Source: Paenibacillaceae bacterium GAS479
GTDB lineage: Bacteria > Bacillota > Bacilli > Paenibacillales > Paenibacillaceae
Direction: 5' to 3'
DNA: 64,000 bases
Assembly: GCA_900105225.1 (NCBI GenBank)
Contig: LT629764.1
Span: forward strand, 880,098-944,097
This document shows positions 53,424-61,602 of the stretch, piece by piece. A model generated the notes under the pieces. It made no database searches and was not told the origin of the DNA. It saw only the letters and a program-made list of their open reading frames with translations. Both the position numbers and the translations under genes were made by a program. How positions within the stretch are numbered: position 1 is the first letter of the stretch; every line of letters begins with the position of its first letter.

Positions 53424-53813
53424 CTAGTAGAAGCCTTTGCCTCCATACCCAGGTCCGTACTGACCGGGGCCACCAGGACCATAAGGTCCGTATGGGCCGG
53501 GTCCGTATGGGCCAGGGTATGGCCCAGGGCCGCATGGACCGCAACCGCCGGGGCCGTATGGGCCAGGGCCGCAGCAACCTCCACCGAAACCGCCAGCAAA
53601 CGGCGCCAGTCCGATCGCAAGGATGGAGAACAGTGCGAGCGGTAGGATGAAGGCACGAATTTGGACCTTTCCTGCCTCTTCCTGAACTCGCAGGTAAAGC
53701 CGTTCGTTTGCAAACCTTTCCAGCTTGCCATTGACAGCTGAACCGTCTCTCAGCTTGATGTAAACCCGCTGTCCGACCATTGCCTGAACTTGTGCCTTAG
53801 AAATTGTAGACAA
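53424..53813 (-). CDS. Sm-like N-terminal domain with Gly/Pro/Tyr-rich tail
   Basis: 129 residues from a TTG start behind GGGAGG. Residues 1-50 look like an Sm/LSm-type small beta barrel (VGQRVYIKLRDGSAVNGKLE, RFANERLYLRVQE). Then comes a hydrophobic stretch (FILPLALFSILAIGLAPFAG), and the last 55 residues are almost only Gly, Pro, Tyr and Cys (GPGPYGPYGPGG). Such tails occur in spore coat or surface proteins of Bacilli. The role is unknown. Confidence 0.75.
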   Translation of the reverse strand: MSTISKAQVQAMVGQRVYIKLRDGSAVNGKLERFANERLYLRVQEEAGKVQIRAFILPLALFSILAIGLAPFAGGFGGGCCGPGPYGPGGCGPCGPGPYPGPYGPGPYGPYGPGGPGQYGPGYGGKGFY

Positions 53814-53980
53814 CTTGTTTTTCCTCCCTTCCCTTTCCTCCCAGTTTATTCAGCGCATTGTTTTCGGCGTGTACAGATGTCCATACACATAAGGAAACGG
53901 GCTTCTCTACCATTCGAAGGGAGGATATTTAGGATAACAAGGAGGGAAAAATAGATAATGGTTACGAACGCTAGTACGCA

Positions 53981-54024
53981 TAAAAAAACAGGGAGAACTC
54001 TGCTCTGCGGCAGAATTCTCCCTG
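53981..54024 (-). terminator. Terminator of the rplT operon
   Basis: Arms about 53987-54002 and 54009-54024 pair (ACAGGGAGAA and TTCTCCCTGT, with a central mismatch), followed by TTTTTTT on the minus strand. Confidence 0.85.
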
Positions 54025-54031
54025 TAAAAAA

Positions 54032-54391
54032 CTAAGCGTTCAGCTTTTGCTTGGCTACGTCAGCCAGGCTGTTGAACGAACCGATGTCGTTCACGGCCAG
54101 GTCGGCAAGAACCTTACGGTTCACTTCGACGCCAGCTTGTTTCAGGCCGAACATGAATTTGCTGTAGGACAGGCCGTTCATGCGGGCAGCCGCATTGATA
54201 CGAACGATCCACAGTCTGCGGAAGTCACGTTTCCGTTGACGACGGTCACGGTACGCGTACAGCAGGGATTTGTTAACCTGCTCCTTAGCTGTTTTAAACA
54301 GGCGATGCTTGGAACCGAAATAACCTTTTGCGAGTTTAAGAATCCGTTTGCGGCGACGAGCGCGCACGAATCCACCCTTTACTCTTGCCAT
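54032..54391 (-). CDS. rplT: 50S ribosomal protein L20
   Basis: 119 residues, the usual length, with the signature basic N-terminus ([20 protein letters not shown]) and central [15 protein letters not shown]. It binds 23S rRNA early in 50S assembly. In Bacilli it also represses its own operon. It follows rpmI by 43 bases. Confidence 0.97.
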   Translation of the reverse strand: MARVKGGFVRARRRKRILKLAKGYFGSKHRLFKTAKEQVNKSLLYAYRDRRQRKRDFRRLWIVRINAAARMNGLSYSKFMFGLKQAGVEVNRKVLADLAVNDIGSFNSLADVAKQKLNA

Positions 54392-54434
54392 GATGAAACC
54401 CTCCTGTAGGTTCTAATATCGGAAATTAAATGTA

Positions 54435-54635
54435 CTATTTCAGTTGTGCAAGGCCTTGAGCCAAACGACGAACGTCGCCTGCAGCCATGATTGGTTGAGT
54501 TCCCAGAACGCGCTTCGCGCGAGCGGACTTGTGGGACAGCAAGTGATTGCGGTGAGCCTTATAGCGCATTACTTTGCCGGTTCCCGTAATTTTGAAGCGG
54601 CCTTTCAGACTGCTGTGGGTCTTCATCTTAGGCAT
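54435..54635 (-). CDS. rpmI: 50S ribosomal protein L35
   Basis: 66 residues: MPKMKTHSSLKGRFKITGTG, then KVMRYKAHRNHLLSHKSAR, exactly the L35 pattern and length. It lies between infC and rplT in the conserved order, with AAGGAGG upstream. Confidence 0.97.
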   Translation of the reverse strand: MPKMKTHSSLKGRFKITGTGKVMRYKAHRNHLLSHKSARAKRVLGTQPIMAAGDVRRLAQGLAQLK

Positions 54636-54663
54636 GTCGATATCCTCCTTGAATAATTAGAGA

Positions 54664-55179
54664 TCAGTTGTTGTTCTTCGGTGCCAAAATCATGATCATG
54701 CTGCGTCCTTCCAGTTTCGGCACACGCTCCACGTTGCAGATGTCGTTCACTTCCGTGAGCAAGCGCTCCAAGATGCGTTGGCCGACAGCGGCATGCGCAA
54801 TTTCGCGGCCGCGGTAACGAACGGATGCTTTGACCTTGTCGCCTTCACCGAGGAACTTGATAACATTGCGGAGCTTCGTTTGATAGTCATGCTCATCAAT
54901 ATTGGAGCGGAACCACACTTCCTTCAGATCAACGATCTTCTGGTTTTTGCGGGCTTCCTTCTCCTTCTTCTGCTGCTCGTAACGGAATTTGCCGTAGTCC
55001 ATGATCCGGCAAACCGGCGGTTTGGCTTGAGGAGCAACATTGACAAGGTCCATGTTGGCGTCAATGGCCATCTGCAGAGCTTCGCGAATTGGCTTAATTC
55101 CAAGCTGTTCGCTTTCGGGTCCGACCAAGCGTACTTCCCTCGCCCGGATATCGTCGTTGATTTGGTGATCTCGGCTAAT
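54664..55179 (-). CDS. infC: Translation initiation factor IF-3
   Basis: 171 residues from an ATT start at 55179. The true N-terminus is (M)SRDHQINDDIRAREVRLVG, which matches the start of other IF-3 proteins (SKDFIINE...IRAREVRL); GGAGG lies 9 bases upstream of this ATT, and no standard start codon gives this N-terminus. An open frame from the TTG at 55128 lacks it. The rest has QLGIKPIREALQMAIDANMD, CRIMDYGKFRYEQQKK and GDKVKASVRYRGREIAH. The rare ATT start lets IF-3 limit its own translation, as known for infC in other bacteria. Confidence 0.93.
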   Translation of the reverse strand: MSRDHQINDDIRAREVRLVGPESEQLGIKPIREALQMAIDANMDLVNVAPQAKPPVCRIMDYGKFRYEQQKKEKEARKNQKIVDLKEVWFRSNIDEHDYQTKLRNVIKFLGEGDKVKASVRYRGREIAHAAVGQRILERLLTEVNDICNVERVPKLEGRSMIMILAPKNNN

Positions 55180-55233
55180 AATCGTCCACCTCCGAATGGA
55201 ATTGGTTGTTGCAGTCCATGAGTATTCAACTAC

Positions 55234-55272
55234 TTATAAACAAACAAAAGCGGGTCCTGCAGTAGGACCCGC
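55234..55272 (-). terminator. Attenuator terminator in the infC leader
   Basis: A perfect 9-bp GC-rich repeat (55250-55258 and 55264-55272) with a 5-base loop is followed by TTTTGTTTGTTTAT on the minus strand. It lies between the promoter (55428) and infC, so it is an attenuator, as in the L20-controlled leader of Bacillus. Confidence 0.8.
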
Positions 55273-55427
55273 GTGATACGCAATATGAACCTAATGTCTC
55301 CCCATAATGGGAAGAGTGGTTACATGCGATCGCATACCAGCCGATGGAATCGGTCAGGTGAGAAGCGGGTGCCTCTGCTTGTGCGACTAGCTATTCAAAA
55401 TTTAGACCTTAATGAAACACTCAAAGG

Positions 55428-55457
55428 AGTATACCACGGCAACAATATGCCTGTCAA
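55428..55457 (-). promoter_or_regulatory. SigA-type promoter of infC-rpmI-rplT
   Basis: TTGACA (55452-55457), an 18-base spacer and TATACT (55428-55433) on the minus strand. It lies just after the stop of the GT2 gene and 250 bases upstream of infC, leaving a long leader with an attenuator. Confidence 0.8.
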
Positions 55458-55462
55458 CTACC

Positions 55463-56707
55463 TTAAGAAGCCTGCTTACTCTGCACTTCTTCCAAGCGGA
55501 TAACACGAGTATGCTGCGTATGGCTCCACTGTTTGTTGTTCTGCGTGAAGAACGCATAGAACGTAATCGGTAACCAGCTAACCTGGAACAAGATCATGGA
55601 AAGCAGATTCGCGTACATTTTGCCAGACTTGATGCCTTCCAGCATCATAACGAGCGGGAACATCAGCGCAGTGGCCGAAATAGCGACTACCGGAACCCAG
55701 AACGGAAGGAACTGGTAGATGGACGTAAACAGATTTTCAGCTGGCAGGATATTGTCCATCCAGATGATTACTGTTCCTACAAATCCAAGCAACGTGGTGT
55801 AAACAGAGAAGGAATACAGCGCTGCATCAAACTTGATGAAGTTGCGCTCTTTAATACTCGCCCACAATAGTGGGAAGAAGTACTGCCGGGCCACCGTAAA
55901 GTGACCTTGCATCCAACGCAGACGCTGGCGAGCAGACGCCTTGAACGTAACTGGCTTTTCGTCATATACTTTTGCGTCGTAGTTCAAGACAGGATGCACG
56001 CCCCGCTGTACGCAGCGCATGGAAAACTCCAGATCCTCAACGAGGCTTGTCGCTCCCCAACCCATCTCCTTCATCAGATTGCTCTCAAAGCACATCCCCG
56101 TACCGCCAAGGAAGTTGGCCATGCCAAGATTCCGGCGTGACAATTGCCAAAGACGGTTGCAGTACCAGTAGGTGATGGCATACGAAGACGTAACCCAGGA
56201 ATCATCCGGGTTTTTAGTGTCGAGGTAACCTTGAATGACCTGATGGCCGTTGCAAAGGTCGTTATTCATGTGAGTCAGGAAGTCCGTCTTCACCAGATTG
56301 TCGGCGTCGAACATGACGATTGCGTCGTATTGACGAGGCATCGCCCACAGTTCTTTAAGCATCCACTCGATGGCGTAACCTTTGCCTTTAAGCTGGTTGT
56401 TGAAACGCTCGCAGGCGTTGACACCCATGCTGCGGGAAATAGCAGCCGTGCCGTCTGTGCAGTTGTCGCAAATAACGAACACATCGTAAAGCTCTTTAGG
56501 GTAATCTAAATTTTTTAGGTTTTCGATCAATGCTCCCACAACTTTTTCCTCGTTATGAGCTGCCACCAAAATGGCGAATGATTTTTGCGGTTTGTGTTCG
56601 ATAGCTTTTTTCTTGCGGATGATACCGAAAAGCGCTAGACCGAACTGGTACACCCCTATGAACGCCAAAAAGATTTGCAAAGCAATCATAATGGAATTGG
56701 CTAACAT
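55463..56707 (-). CDS. Membrane glycosyltransferase family 2
   Basis: 414 residues. An N-terminal membrane helix, a GT-A catalytic domain (FAILVAAHNEEKVVGALIE, the DADN metal motif in IVMFDADNLVKTDF, NFLGGTGMCFES, SLVEDLEFSMRC with acceptor Asp, and ARQRLRWMQGH, the QxxRW motif), and three to four C-terminal helices. This is the layout of processive polysaccharide synthases (hyaluronan/cellulose/PNAG type), although the short tail could also fit a lipid glycosyltransferase. It is a single gene, and no partner export genes are seen. Confidence 0.85.
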   Translation of the reverse strand: MLANSIMIALQIFLAFIGVYQFGLALFGIIRKKKAIEHKPQKSFAILVAAHNEEKVVGALIENLKNLDYPKELYDVFVICDNCTDGTAAISRSMGVNACERFNNQLKGKGYAIEWMLKELWAMPRQYDAIVMFDADNLVKTDFLTHMNNDLCNGHQVIQGYLDTKNPDDSWVTSSYAITYWYCNRLWQLSRRNLGMANFLGGTGMCFESNLMKEMGWGATSLVEDLEFSMRCVQRGVHPVLNYDAKVYDEKPVTFKASARQRLRWMQGHFTVARQYFFPLLWASIKERNFIKFDAALYSFSVYTTLLGFVGTVIIWMDNILPAENLFTSIYQFLPFWVPVVAISATALMFPLVMMLEGIKSGKMYANLLSMILFQVSWLPITFYAFFTQNNKQWSHTQHTRVIRLEEVQSKQAS

Positions 56708-57238
56708 TCGTCTTGCCCCCTTGAGACCCCGATTTTAATATTCTCTCTGTACTTGCTGCGGGTTCTTTTTCTCTGTTTTTGTTGAGCGTTGCTTAGTGTG
56801 GACGTTGTGTAAAATGACCATTCTGATTTTCCATGGTTCTATAAGCTTTGTCAAAAGCAGAAATCCGTTCCATTTGCCGTAAAGCAACTGGAAAAACGCT
56901 TGCATCAGCTATTAACGACTAGGATACCCTCATTTGCTTCCGTTAACCGCTTATCCCATTCATTTGCTGACGTTTTGATGCTTTCGTCCTTATCAACGAT
57001 CCAAACAACCAAAAAGTTCCCCTAATCCGACATGCCGCATATGTCGATTCAGTGAACGAGTTGAGGATACATCTTCCAAGATGCGCCCTTTCTCCCATCA
57101 TTACCATCACACAACGGCAATAAAACGCCCAATTCAATTTATTCTACCTTAACAATTGCATTTTAAAATAAGGAAAATAATATTCAGACTTGGCAGCAGT
57201 GGTTATGATAGGGGTACAAGCGATTGGGGGGAATAGCT
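56708..57238. other. Intergenic region, no gene seen
   Basis: This region lies between the divergent GT2 and PAP2 genes and should hold both promoters. Short open frames (for example minus strand 56943-57137) have no ribosome site. No repeat or RNA gene was recognised. Confidence 0.5.
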
Positions 57239-57808
57239 ATGAGCGCATTTATCGGCTGGCTTCGCATGAAGGAGCGACGGCTGCTCCTGTGGCTGAATCG
57301 TGGGCCAGTCAACGCGCGACTGCATGCGTTACTTGGACGTTGGCTGTCGACTGTCACGCATATGGGGGGAGCAACATTCACGCTGACCACCTCCATCCTG
57401 CTGATCTTTCTGTCCGCCGGACCTTGGAAAATAATCGTTGGCTGGCAGAGCCTGGTTGCCGTCGTCATCAGCCACATTCCGGTTATGATCGTCAAGCGTA
57501 CCTTAAAACGTCTGCGTCCCTACCAAGCTCTGACGGGAGTACGGACAGGCAAAAGCCCACTGGCGGATTCCTCGTTTCCTTCCGGACATACAACGGCGAT
57601 TTTTGCCTGGATTGTGCCGCTTGTTTGTACGATAGCCACCCATCACCCAGCCCTATTACCGCCTACGCTGTTACTTGCAGTCGTAATCGCTGGCTCTGTT
57701 GGCTGGTCCCGGATGTATTTGGGCCTTCATTATCCCTCAGATGTTGCTGCAGGTGCACTGCTCGGTACGGCAACCGCACTCCTATCAATCTCTTTAATCG
57801 GCAGTTAA
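57239..57808 (+). CDS. PAP2 family phosphatase
   Basis: 189 residues with the three PAP2 motifs: KRTLKRLRPYQ, SFPSGHTTAIFAW (catalytic His), and SRMYLGLHYPSDVAAG (second His and Asp), plus about five hydrophobic segments. Members dephosphorylate undecaprenyl pyrophosphate (UppP/BcrC-like) or phosphatidic acid. The ATG 57239 follows GGGGGG. In B. subtilis a bcrC gene of this family is SigI-dependent, but no SigI site was seen here. Confidence 0.9.
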   Translation: MSAFIGWLRMKERRLLLWLNRGPVNARLHALLGRWLSTVTHMGGATFTLTTSILLIFLSAGPWKIIVGWQSLVAVVISHIPVMIVKRTLKRLRPYQALTGVRTGKSPLADSSFPSGHTTAIFAWIVPLVCTIATHHPALLPPTLLLAVVIAGSVGWSRMYLGLHYPSDVAAGALLGTATALLSISLIGS

Positions 57809-57813
57809 CGCAA

Positions 57814-57855
57814 AACAGCCCGCCGCCCTTAGTAAGGGGTAGCGGGCTGTTTTTC
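57814..57855. terminator. Bidirectional terminator
   Basis: AACAGCCCGC and GCGGGCTGTT arms with an inner CCCTT/AAGGG pair, flanked by A and T runs. It ends the PAP2 gene and probably also the converging trmB. Confidence 0.85.
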
Positions 57856-57940
57856 CCTTCGACATGGATCAGAGCCGAGTCCAGACTTAGACACTCTCTA
57901 GTCATGTTAGCTCAAAACACAGCCGTCTTAATTTACAAGC

Positions 57941-58714
57941 TTAAGCTTGTCCAGAATGAAGCTTGGTTTTTTCCATATCTTCGCGTTCCTTAGCCGCCTC
58001 GCGACTGCGACGAGCCGTTTTTTCCTCACGGTAGGCTGCCAGAGCTGCCGCTCCAACAACAACCTCACAGCGATGAATCGGCATGCCTTGCCCGATAAAC
58101 TTACTTTCATATTCCGTCAGCACTAGATCCTCGCGCGCGCCATCCCGATGGAGATCCAGTGAAATGTTTTTCATCTGCATTTCCGTCTCCGCGTAGCTGT
58201 TAAGCGAAAACTCGAACAGCAGTCGAGAATCTGTTTTCTGATGGATTTCGCCGTTCTCATTGAGAATGACCGCATACTGCTCAAGAAGACGTGGATGCGA
58301 CAAACGGCGACGAGCATGTTTGGACTTTGGCCAAGGGTCGCTGAAGTTTAAGTAAATACGCTCCAGCTCACCCGGGGCAAACATATCCGCGATACCCTCG
58401 ATATTCGCCCGCAGCAGAGCTAGATTGGGCGGATAGCCCTGAAGTCCCAGCTCTTCACGAGCGAGTAGCGCTTTTTCGCTGGCACGGCGAATCAGTTCAT
58501 CATATAGATCAACTCCGATGTAATTGACATCCGGATTCAATACACTGTGCTGACTGATGAATCTGCCCTTGCCCATGCCAAGTTCAACATGAATCGGCTT
58601 GTCATTTCCAAAAAAATCCTTCCATTTGCCCTTGTACTTCGCTGCATCCAGGACAACCAGCCCGGGCAGAGCCTCTAGCTCCTCACGAATTCCTTTTCTA
58701 CCTCTTAAACGCAT
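57941..58714 (-). CDS. trmB: tRNA (guanine-N7-)-methyltransferase
   Basis: 257 residues from ATG 58714 (MRLRGRKGIREELEALPG, the conserved TrmB start), with GGAGG upstream; a longer frame to 58765 has none. The SAM-binding IHVELGMGKGRFISQH, the YIGVDLYDEL strand and the substrate motif NFSDPWPKSKHARRRL are those of TrmB. It makes m7G46 in tRNA. A basic C-terminal extension of about 30 residues (REEKTARRSREAAKERED) is longer than usual. Confidence 0.95.
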   Translation of the reverse strand: MRLRGRKGIREELEALPGLVVLDAAKYKGKWKDFFGNDKPIHVELGMGKGRFISQHSVLNPDVNYIGVDLYDELIRRASEKALLAREELGLQGYPPNLALLRANIEGIADMFAPGELERIYLNFSDPWPKSKHARRRLSHPRLLEQYAVILNENGEIHQKTDSRLLFEFSLNSYAETEMQMKNISLDLHRDGAREDLVLTEYESKFIGQGMPIHRCEVVVGAAALAAYREEKTARRSREAAKEREDMEKTKLHSGQA

Positions 58715-58803
58715 CTTATTACTTTCCTCCAATAATCTTATATCTGTTAAACAAAAATAGCCCAATCATCCCGTCTTATTTTGCCCAAGTTAAGCGCCCT
58801 TGT

Positions 58804-58851
58804 AAAGAAAAAAGCGGCTCCCCGGGGCAGACTGCCCTTCGGTGACCGCTT
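58804..58851 (-). terminator. Rho-independent terminator of the 58881 gene
   Basis: AAGCGG and CCGCTT end arms (58812-58817 and 58846-58851) enclose an inner GC-rich hairpin, followed by TTTTTTCTTT on the minus strand. Confidence 0.75.
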
Positions 58852-58880
58852 GATTGAGTATATTCCGGCTTCGCCGGCGA

Positions 58881-59075
58881 CTATGTCAACATCTGATAGG
58901 GAATCGGTTGCTCCAAGGCATAAGTCTCGTTAAGCACATGATTGAGTTTCTTGCGAGCTTCGATTTCGAGGCGGTGGTTGCCATGGAAACGGATGCCCGC
59001 GAGAGCCATAAGTTCCTTGACCGTAAGTTCAACCGTTACCGTATTATCGCCTTGCGGAATTTTCACTGTGTTCAT
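58881..59075 (-). CDS. Small hypothetical protein, 64 aa
   Basis: Starts at ATG 59075 (MNTVKIPQGDNTVTVEL), with GAGGT 7 bases upstream; the same frame extends two more Met codons up. It has a beta start and a helical end (RLEIEARKKLNHVLNETYAL), without Cys or membrane segment. A good promoter lies at 59197-59225 and a terminator follows, so it is a real single-gene unit. Not recognised. Confidence 0.75.
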   Translation of the reverse strand: MNTVKIPQGDNTVTVELTVKELMALAGIRFHGNHRLEIEARKKLNHVLNETYALEQPIPYQMLT

Positions 59076-59196
59076 ATTCATCACCTCATCGATTTTTTTA
59101 CAGCATTCCCAAGACTACAGGCGCTTATGAAAACCAGGGTTATGGCAACATTGGAGGGATGAAAAACCCTTGATTCGACTGACTTTCTATACTTTT

Positions 59197-59225
59197 AATT
59201 TAACACACCATGTAAGGTTTATCAA
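59197..59225 (-). promoter_or_regulatory. SigA-type promoter of the 64-aa gene
   Basis: TTGATA (59220-59225), 17 bases and TAAATT (59197-59202) on the minus strand, about 120 bases upstream of the start codon. Confidence 0.6.
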
Positions 59226-59412
59226 GCCTAAATTAACCGCTTTCATTGCTTATTTTTCGAGGCTTGTCCAACCTATAAAAATCGGAGTCCAAGTCCCTGC
59301 AAGACCTCTGGCCGATGGCATTCCGATGCGATTTCTTATAAGATGAATATGAATCGCGCCTGGGCAGCATCACTTTGTCCGATTCCGGCGCCAGTGCAAG
59401 GAAGGAGCCACA

Positions 59413-60513
59413 ATGGAAGCACCAACAACCAACACCGCTATAGCCCCGCTGTTATGGGCGGACAAGCGGTTCCATACATGGAATTACGAGATGAGAGAGC
59501 AATTCGGCGGCAAGGTGTTCAAGGTCATGCTTGACGCCGGCTTCACCTGTCCTAATCGGGACGGCGCTGTTGCTACCGGAGGCTGTACATTTTGCAGCGC
59601 TCGGGGCTCTGGCGACTTTGCCGGCAGCCGCCGGGAGGATTTGATTCAGCAATTCAATACGATCCGCGACCGCCAGCATCAAAAATGGCCGGACGCCCGC
59701 TATATCGGCTATTTCCAAGCCTATACGAATACGTACGCTCCCGTCGAAGAGCTGCGTCTCTATTATGAAGCTATTTTGGCCCAGCCCGGTGTTGTCGGTC
59801 TATCGATCGCTACCCGCCCCGACTGTCTACCGGACGACGTAGTGGATTATTTGGCAGAGCTCAATGAGCGAACCTATCTCTGGATCGAAATGGGACTGCA
59901 GACGGTTCACGAGTCCACCTCCGATCTCATTAATCGCGCGCATGATACCGCCTGTTATGTCGATGCTGTAACACGCCTTAGAGCTCGTGGCATCAGAGTC
60001 TGCGCCCATATCATTTACGGGCTTCCACAAGAGACGCATGAGATGATGCTAGATACCGGCCGCGCTGTCGCAGCAATGGATGTGCAGGGAATCAAAATCC
60101 ACCTGCTTCATTTAATGCATAAAACGCCTATGGTCAAGCAATACGAGGATGGACTTCTCCGCTTCCTGGAGATGGACGAGTATGTGCAACTAGTCGTAGA
60201 TACGCTGGAATTTTTACCGCCGGAGATGATCGTGCATCGGCTGACCGGTGATGCTCCGCGCGACCTGCTGATTGGACCTACATGGAGCTTGCGCAAATGG
60301 GAAGTGCTGAACGCGTTCGACGACGAGTTGAAGCGTCGCGACACCTGGCAAGGCAAGCTCTGGCAGCCTGCCGCTCCCGGCTTTTTGCCGGAGCCTGTCT
60401 CCGCTCCGGCGCTGACTAAGCCGGGCAAAAAGCTGTCGGCGGCCAAGTATGCCGCACTCATGAAAGCAGCCGCGGCGGAAGCGCCGAACTGCTCGCCGGA
60501 GGCGAAGAGCTAA
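59413..60513 (+). CDS. ytqA: Radical SAM protein YtqA (TIGR01212 family)
   Basis: 366 residues. The iron-sulfur motif is in GFTCPNRDGAVATGGCTFCS (Cys spaced 10 and 2), followed by YIGYFQAYTNTYAPVEELR and GVVGLSIATRPDCLPD, ending IWIEMGLQTVHESTSD-like text, all typical of the YtqA/YhcC family. It overlaps ytqB by one base. In B. subtilis the pair was linked to mnm5s2U tRNA modification; I recall this and have not checked it. The start has AAGGAG upstream. Confidence 0.9.
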   Translation: MEAPTTNTAIAPLLWADKRFHTWNYEMREQFGGKVFKVMLDAGFTCPNRDGAVATGGCTFCSARGSGDFAGSRREDLIQQFNTIRDRQHQKWPDARYIGYFQAYTNTYAPVEELRLYYEAILAQPGVVGLSIATRPDCLPDDVVDYLAELNERTYLWIEMGLQTVHESTSDLINRAHDTACYVDAVTRLRARGIRVCAHIIYGLPQETHEMMLDTGRAVAAMDVQGIKIHLLHLMHKTPMVKQYEDGLLRFLEMDEYVQLVVDTLEFLPPEMIVHRLTGDAPRDLLIGPTWSLRKWEVLNAFDDELKRRDTWQGKLWQPAAPGFLPEPVSAPALTKPGKKLSAAKYAALMKAAAAEAPNCSPEAKS

Positions 60514-61106
60514 TGGGCCTGCTGTCTGTCATCGGCATGGCCCATAGCTGGGTGCGCCAGCGCGTGCAGCCTGGCGATGCCGTTGTCGACGCCACGCTCG
60601 GCGGCGGCGTTGACGCCCGCTTCCTGGCGGAGCTGGTCGGGCCGCGCGGCACGCTGCTCGGCTTCGATATCCAGCCGGAAGCGCTTCGCCGTGCTCGCGA
60701 GCGGCTGGAGCCGCTGGCGGCGGAGGGCCGGCTGCCCGTCCGGACAAGCCTGCTGCTGCGCTCGCACAGCGAGCTAGCCGAGGCGGTGCCGGGGGAGCTG
60801 CATGGCCGGCTGGCCGCAGTGATGTTCAACCTCGGCTACCTGCCGGGAGCCGATCAGGAGGTTATCACGCTGCCAGAGACGACGCTGCCTGCTATGGGGG
60901 CGGCGCTTCGCCTGCTGCGACCGGGCGGCATTCTGGCCTGCGTTCTTTATCCCGGCCACCCCGGCGGAGCCGAGGAAGCCGACGAGGTGATACGCTGGGC
61001 GGCTTCGCTCCCGCAGGAGGCGGCGCAGGCTGCCGTTTACCGGATGGTCCAGAAACCAGGAGCTCCCTATGCTCTAGGCATCGAGGCGCGGGTAGGCGGC
61101 CGTTGA
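60513..61106 (+). CDS. ytqB: SAM-dependent methyltransferase YtqB
   Basis: 197 residues with a Rossmann methyltransferase fold: VVDATLGGGVDARFLAELV (SAM loop), LLGFDIQPEALRRARERL, LAAVMFNLGYLPGADQEV (the NxGYLP motif of this family) and LACVLYPGHPGGAEEA. It is very GC-rich compared with neighbours. The start overlaps the ytqA stop (TAATG), so the two are coupled. The B. subtilis homologue is described as a tRNA methyltransferase (MnmM). Confidence 0.88.
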   Translation: MGLLSVIGMAHSWVRQRVQPGDAVVDATLGGGVDARFLAELVGPRGTLLGFDIQPEALRRARERLEPLAAEGRLPVRTSLLLRSHSELAEAVPGELHGRLAAVMFNLGYLPGADQEVITLPETTLPAMGAALRLLRPGGILACVLYPGHPGGAEEADEVIRWAASLPQEAAQAAVYRMVQKPGAPYALGIEARVGGR

Positions 61107-61136
61107 GCGAGGCAATTATTTTAAGGAGGGATTCAT

Positions 61137-61532
61137 ATGGCTATTCGCAAGATTGAGCATATCGGCGTCATGACGGCAAATCTGGAAGCTTCGATAGATT
61201 TCTACAAACAAGTTCTAGGCATGGAGCATACTTACAGCCTTCCCCATGGTGTTATCCGGATCGCATTCCTGCGTTTCCCAGGCTCGACAGAGACAGAAAT
61301 TGAGCTCGTTGAGGGTTATAATTCCGAGCTTCCCATTGAGGGAAAAGTCCATCATATCGCTTTTACCGTGGACAACATCGAGGAAGAGTTCGAGCGCCTC
61401 AAGCGCATGGGCTTGCCGCAGCTCGACAGCGAGCTCAGTTCGCTGCCAAATGGAGCCCGTTATTTCTTTTTCAGCGGCCCGGACGGAGAACGGCTTGAGC
61501 TTTTCCAGCCTGGTTCAGCTCCTGGGCAGTAA
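61137..61532 (+). CDS. VOC family (glyoxalase-like) protein
   Basis: 131 residues with two glyoxalase modules: IRKIEHIGVMTANLEASID (first metal His), TEIELVEGY (Glu), GKVHHIAFTVDNIEEEFER (second His) and FFFSGPDGERLELFQPG (last Glu). All four metal ligands of glyoxalase I are in place, so it may detoxify methylglyoxal-type adducts. AAGGAGGG precedes the ATG. It lies 30 bases after ytqB. Confidence 0.9.
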   Translation: MAIRKIEHIGVMTANLEASIDFYKQVLGMEHTYSLPHGVIRIAFLRFPGSTETEIELVEGYNSELPIEGKVHHIAFTVDNIEEEFERLKRMGLPQLDSELSSLPNGARYFFFSGPDGERLELFQPGSAPGQ

Positions 61533-61602
61533 AGATCTGCTAAAATCATAATATCCGGTTTCATTGATTTTTTTACTATAGATAATAGGAGTGGAACTAA
61601 CG

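Noticed and set aside
56943-57137. 64-codon minus-strand frame between GT2 and PAP2
   Set aside because: No ribosome site and no plausible protein pattern.
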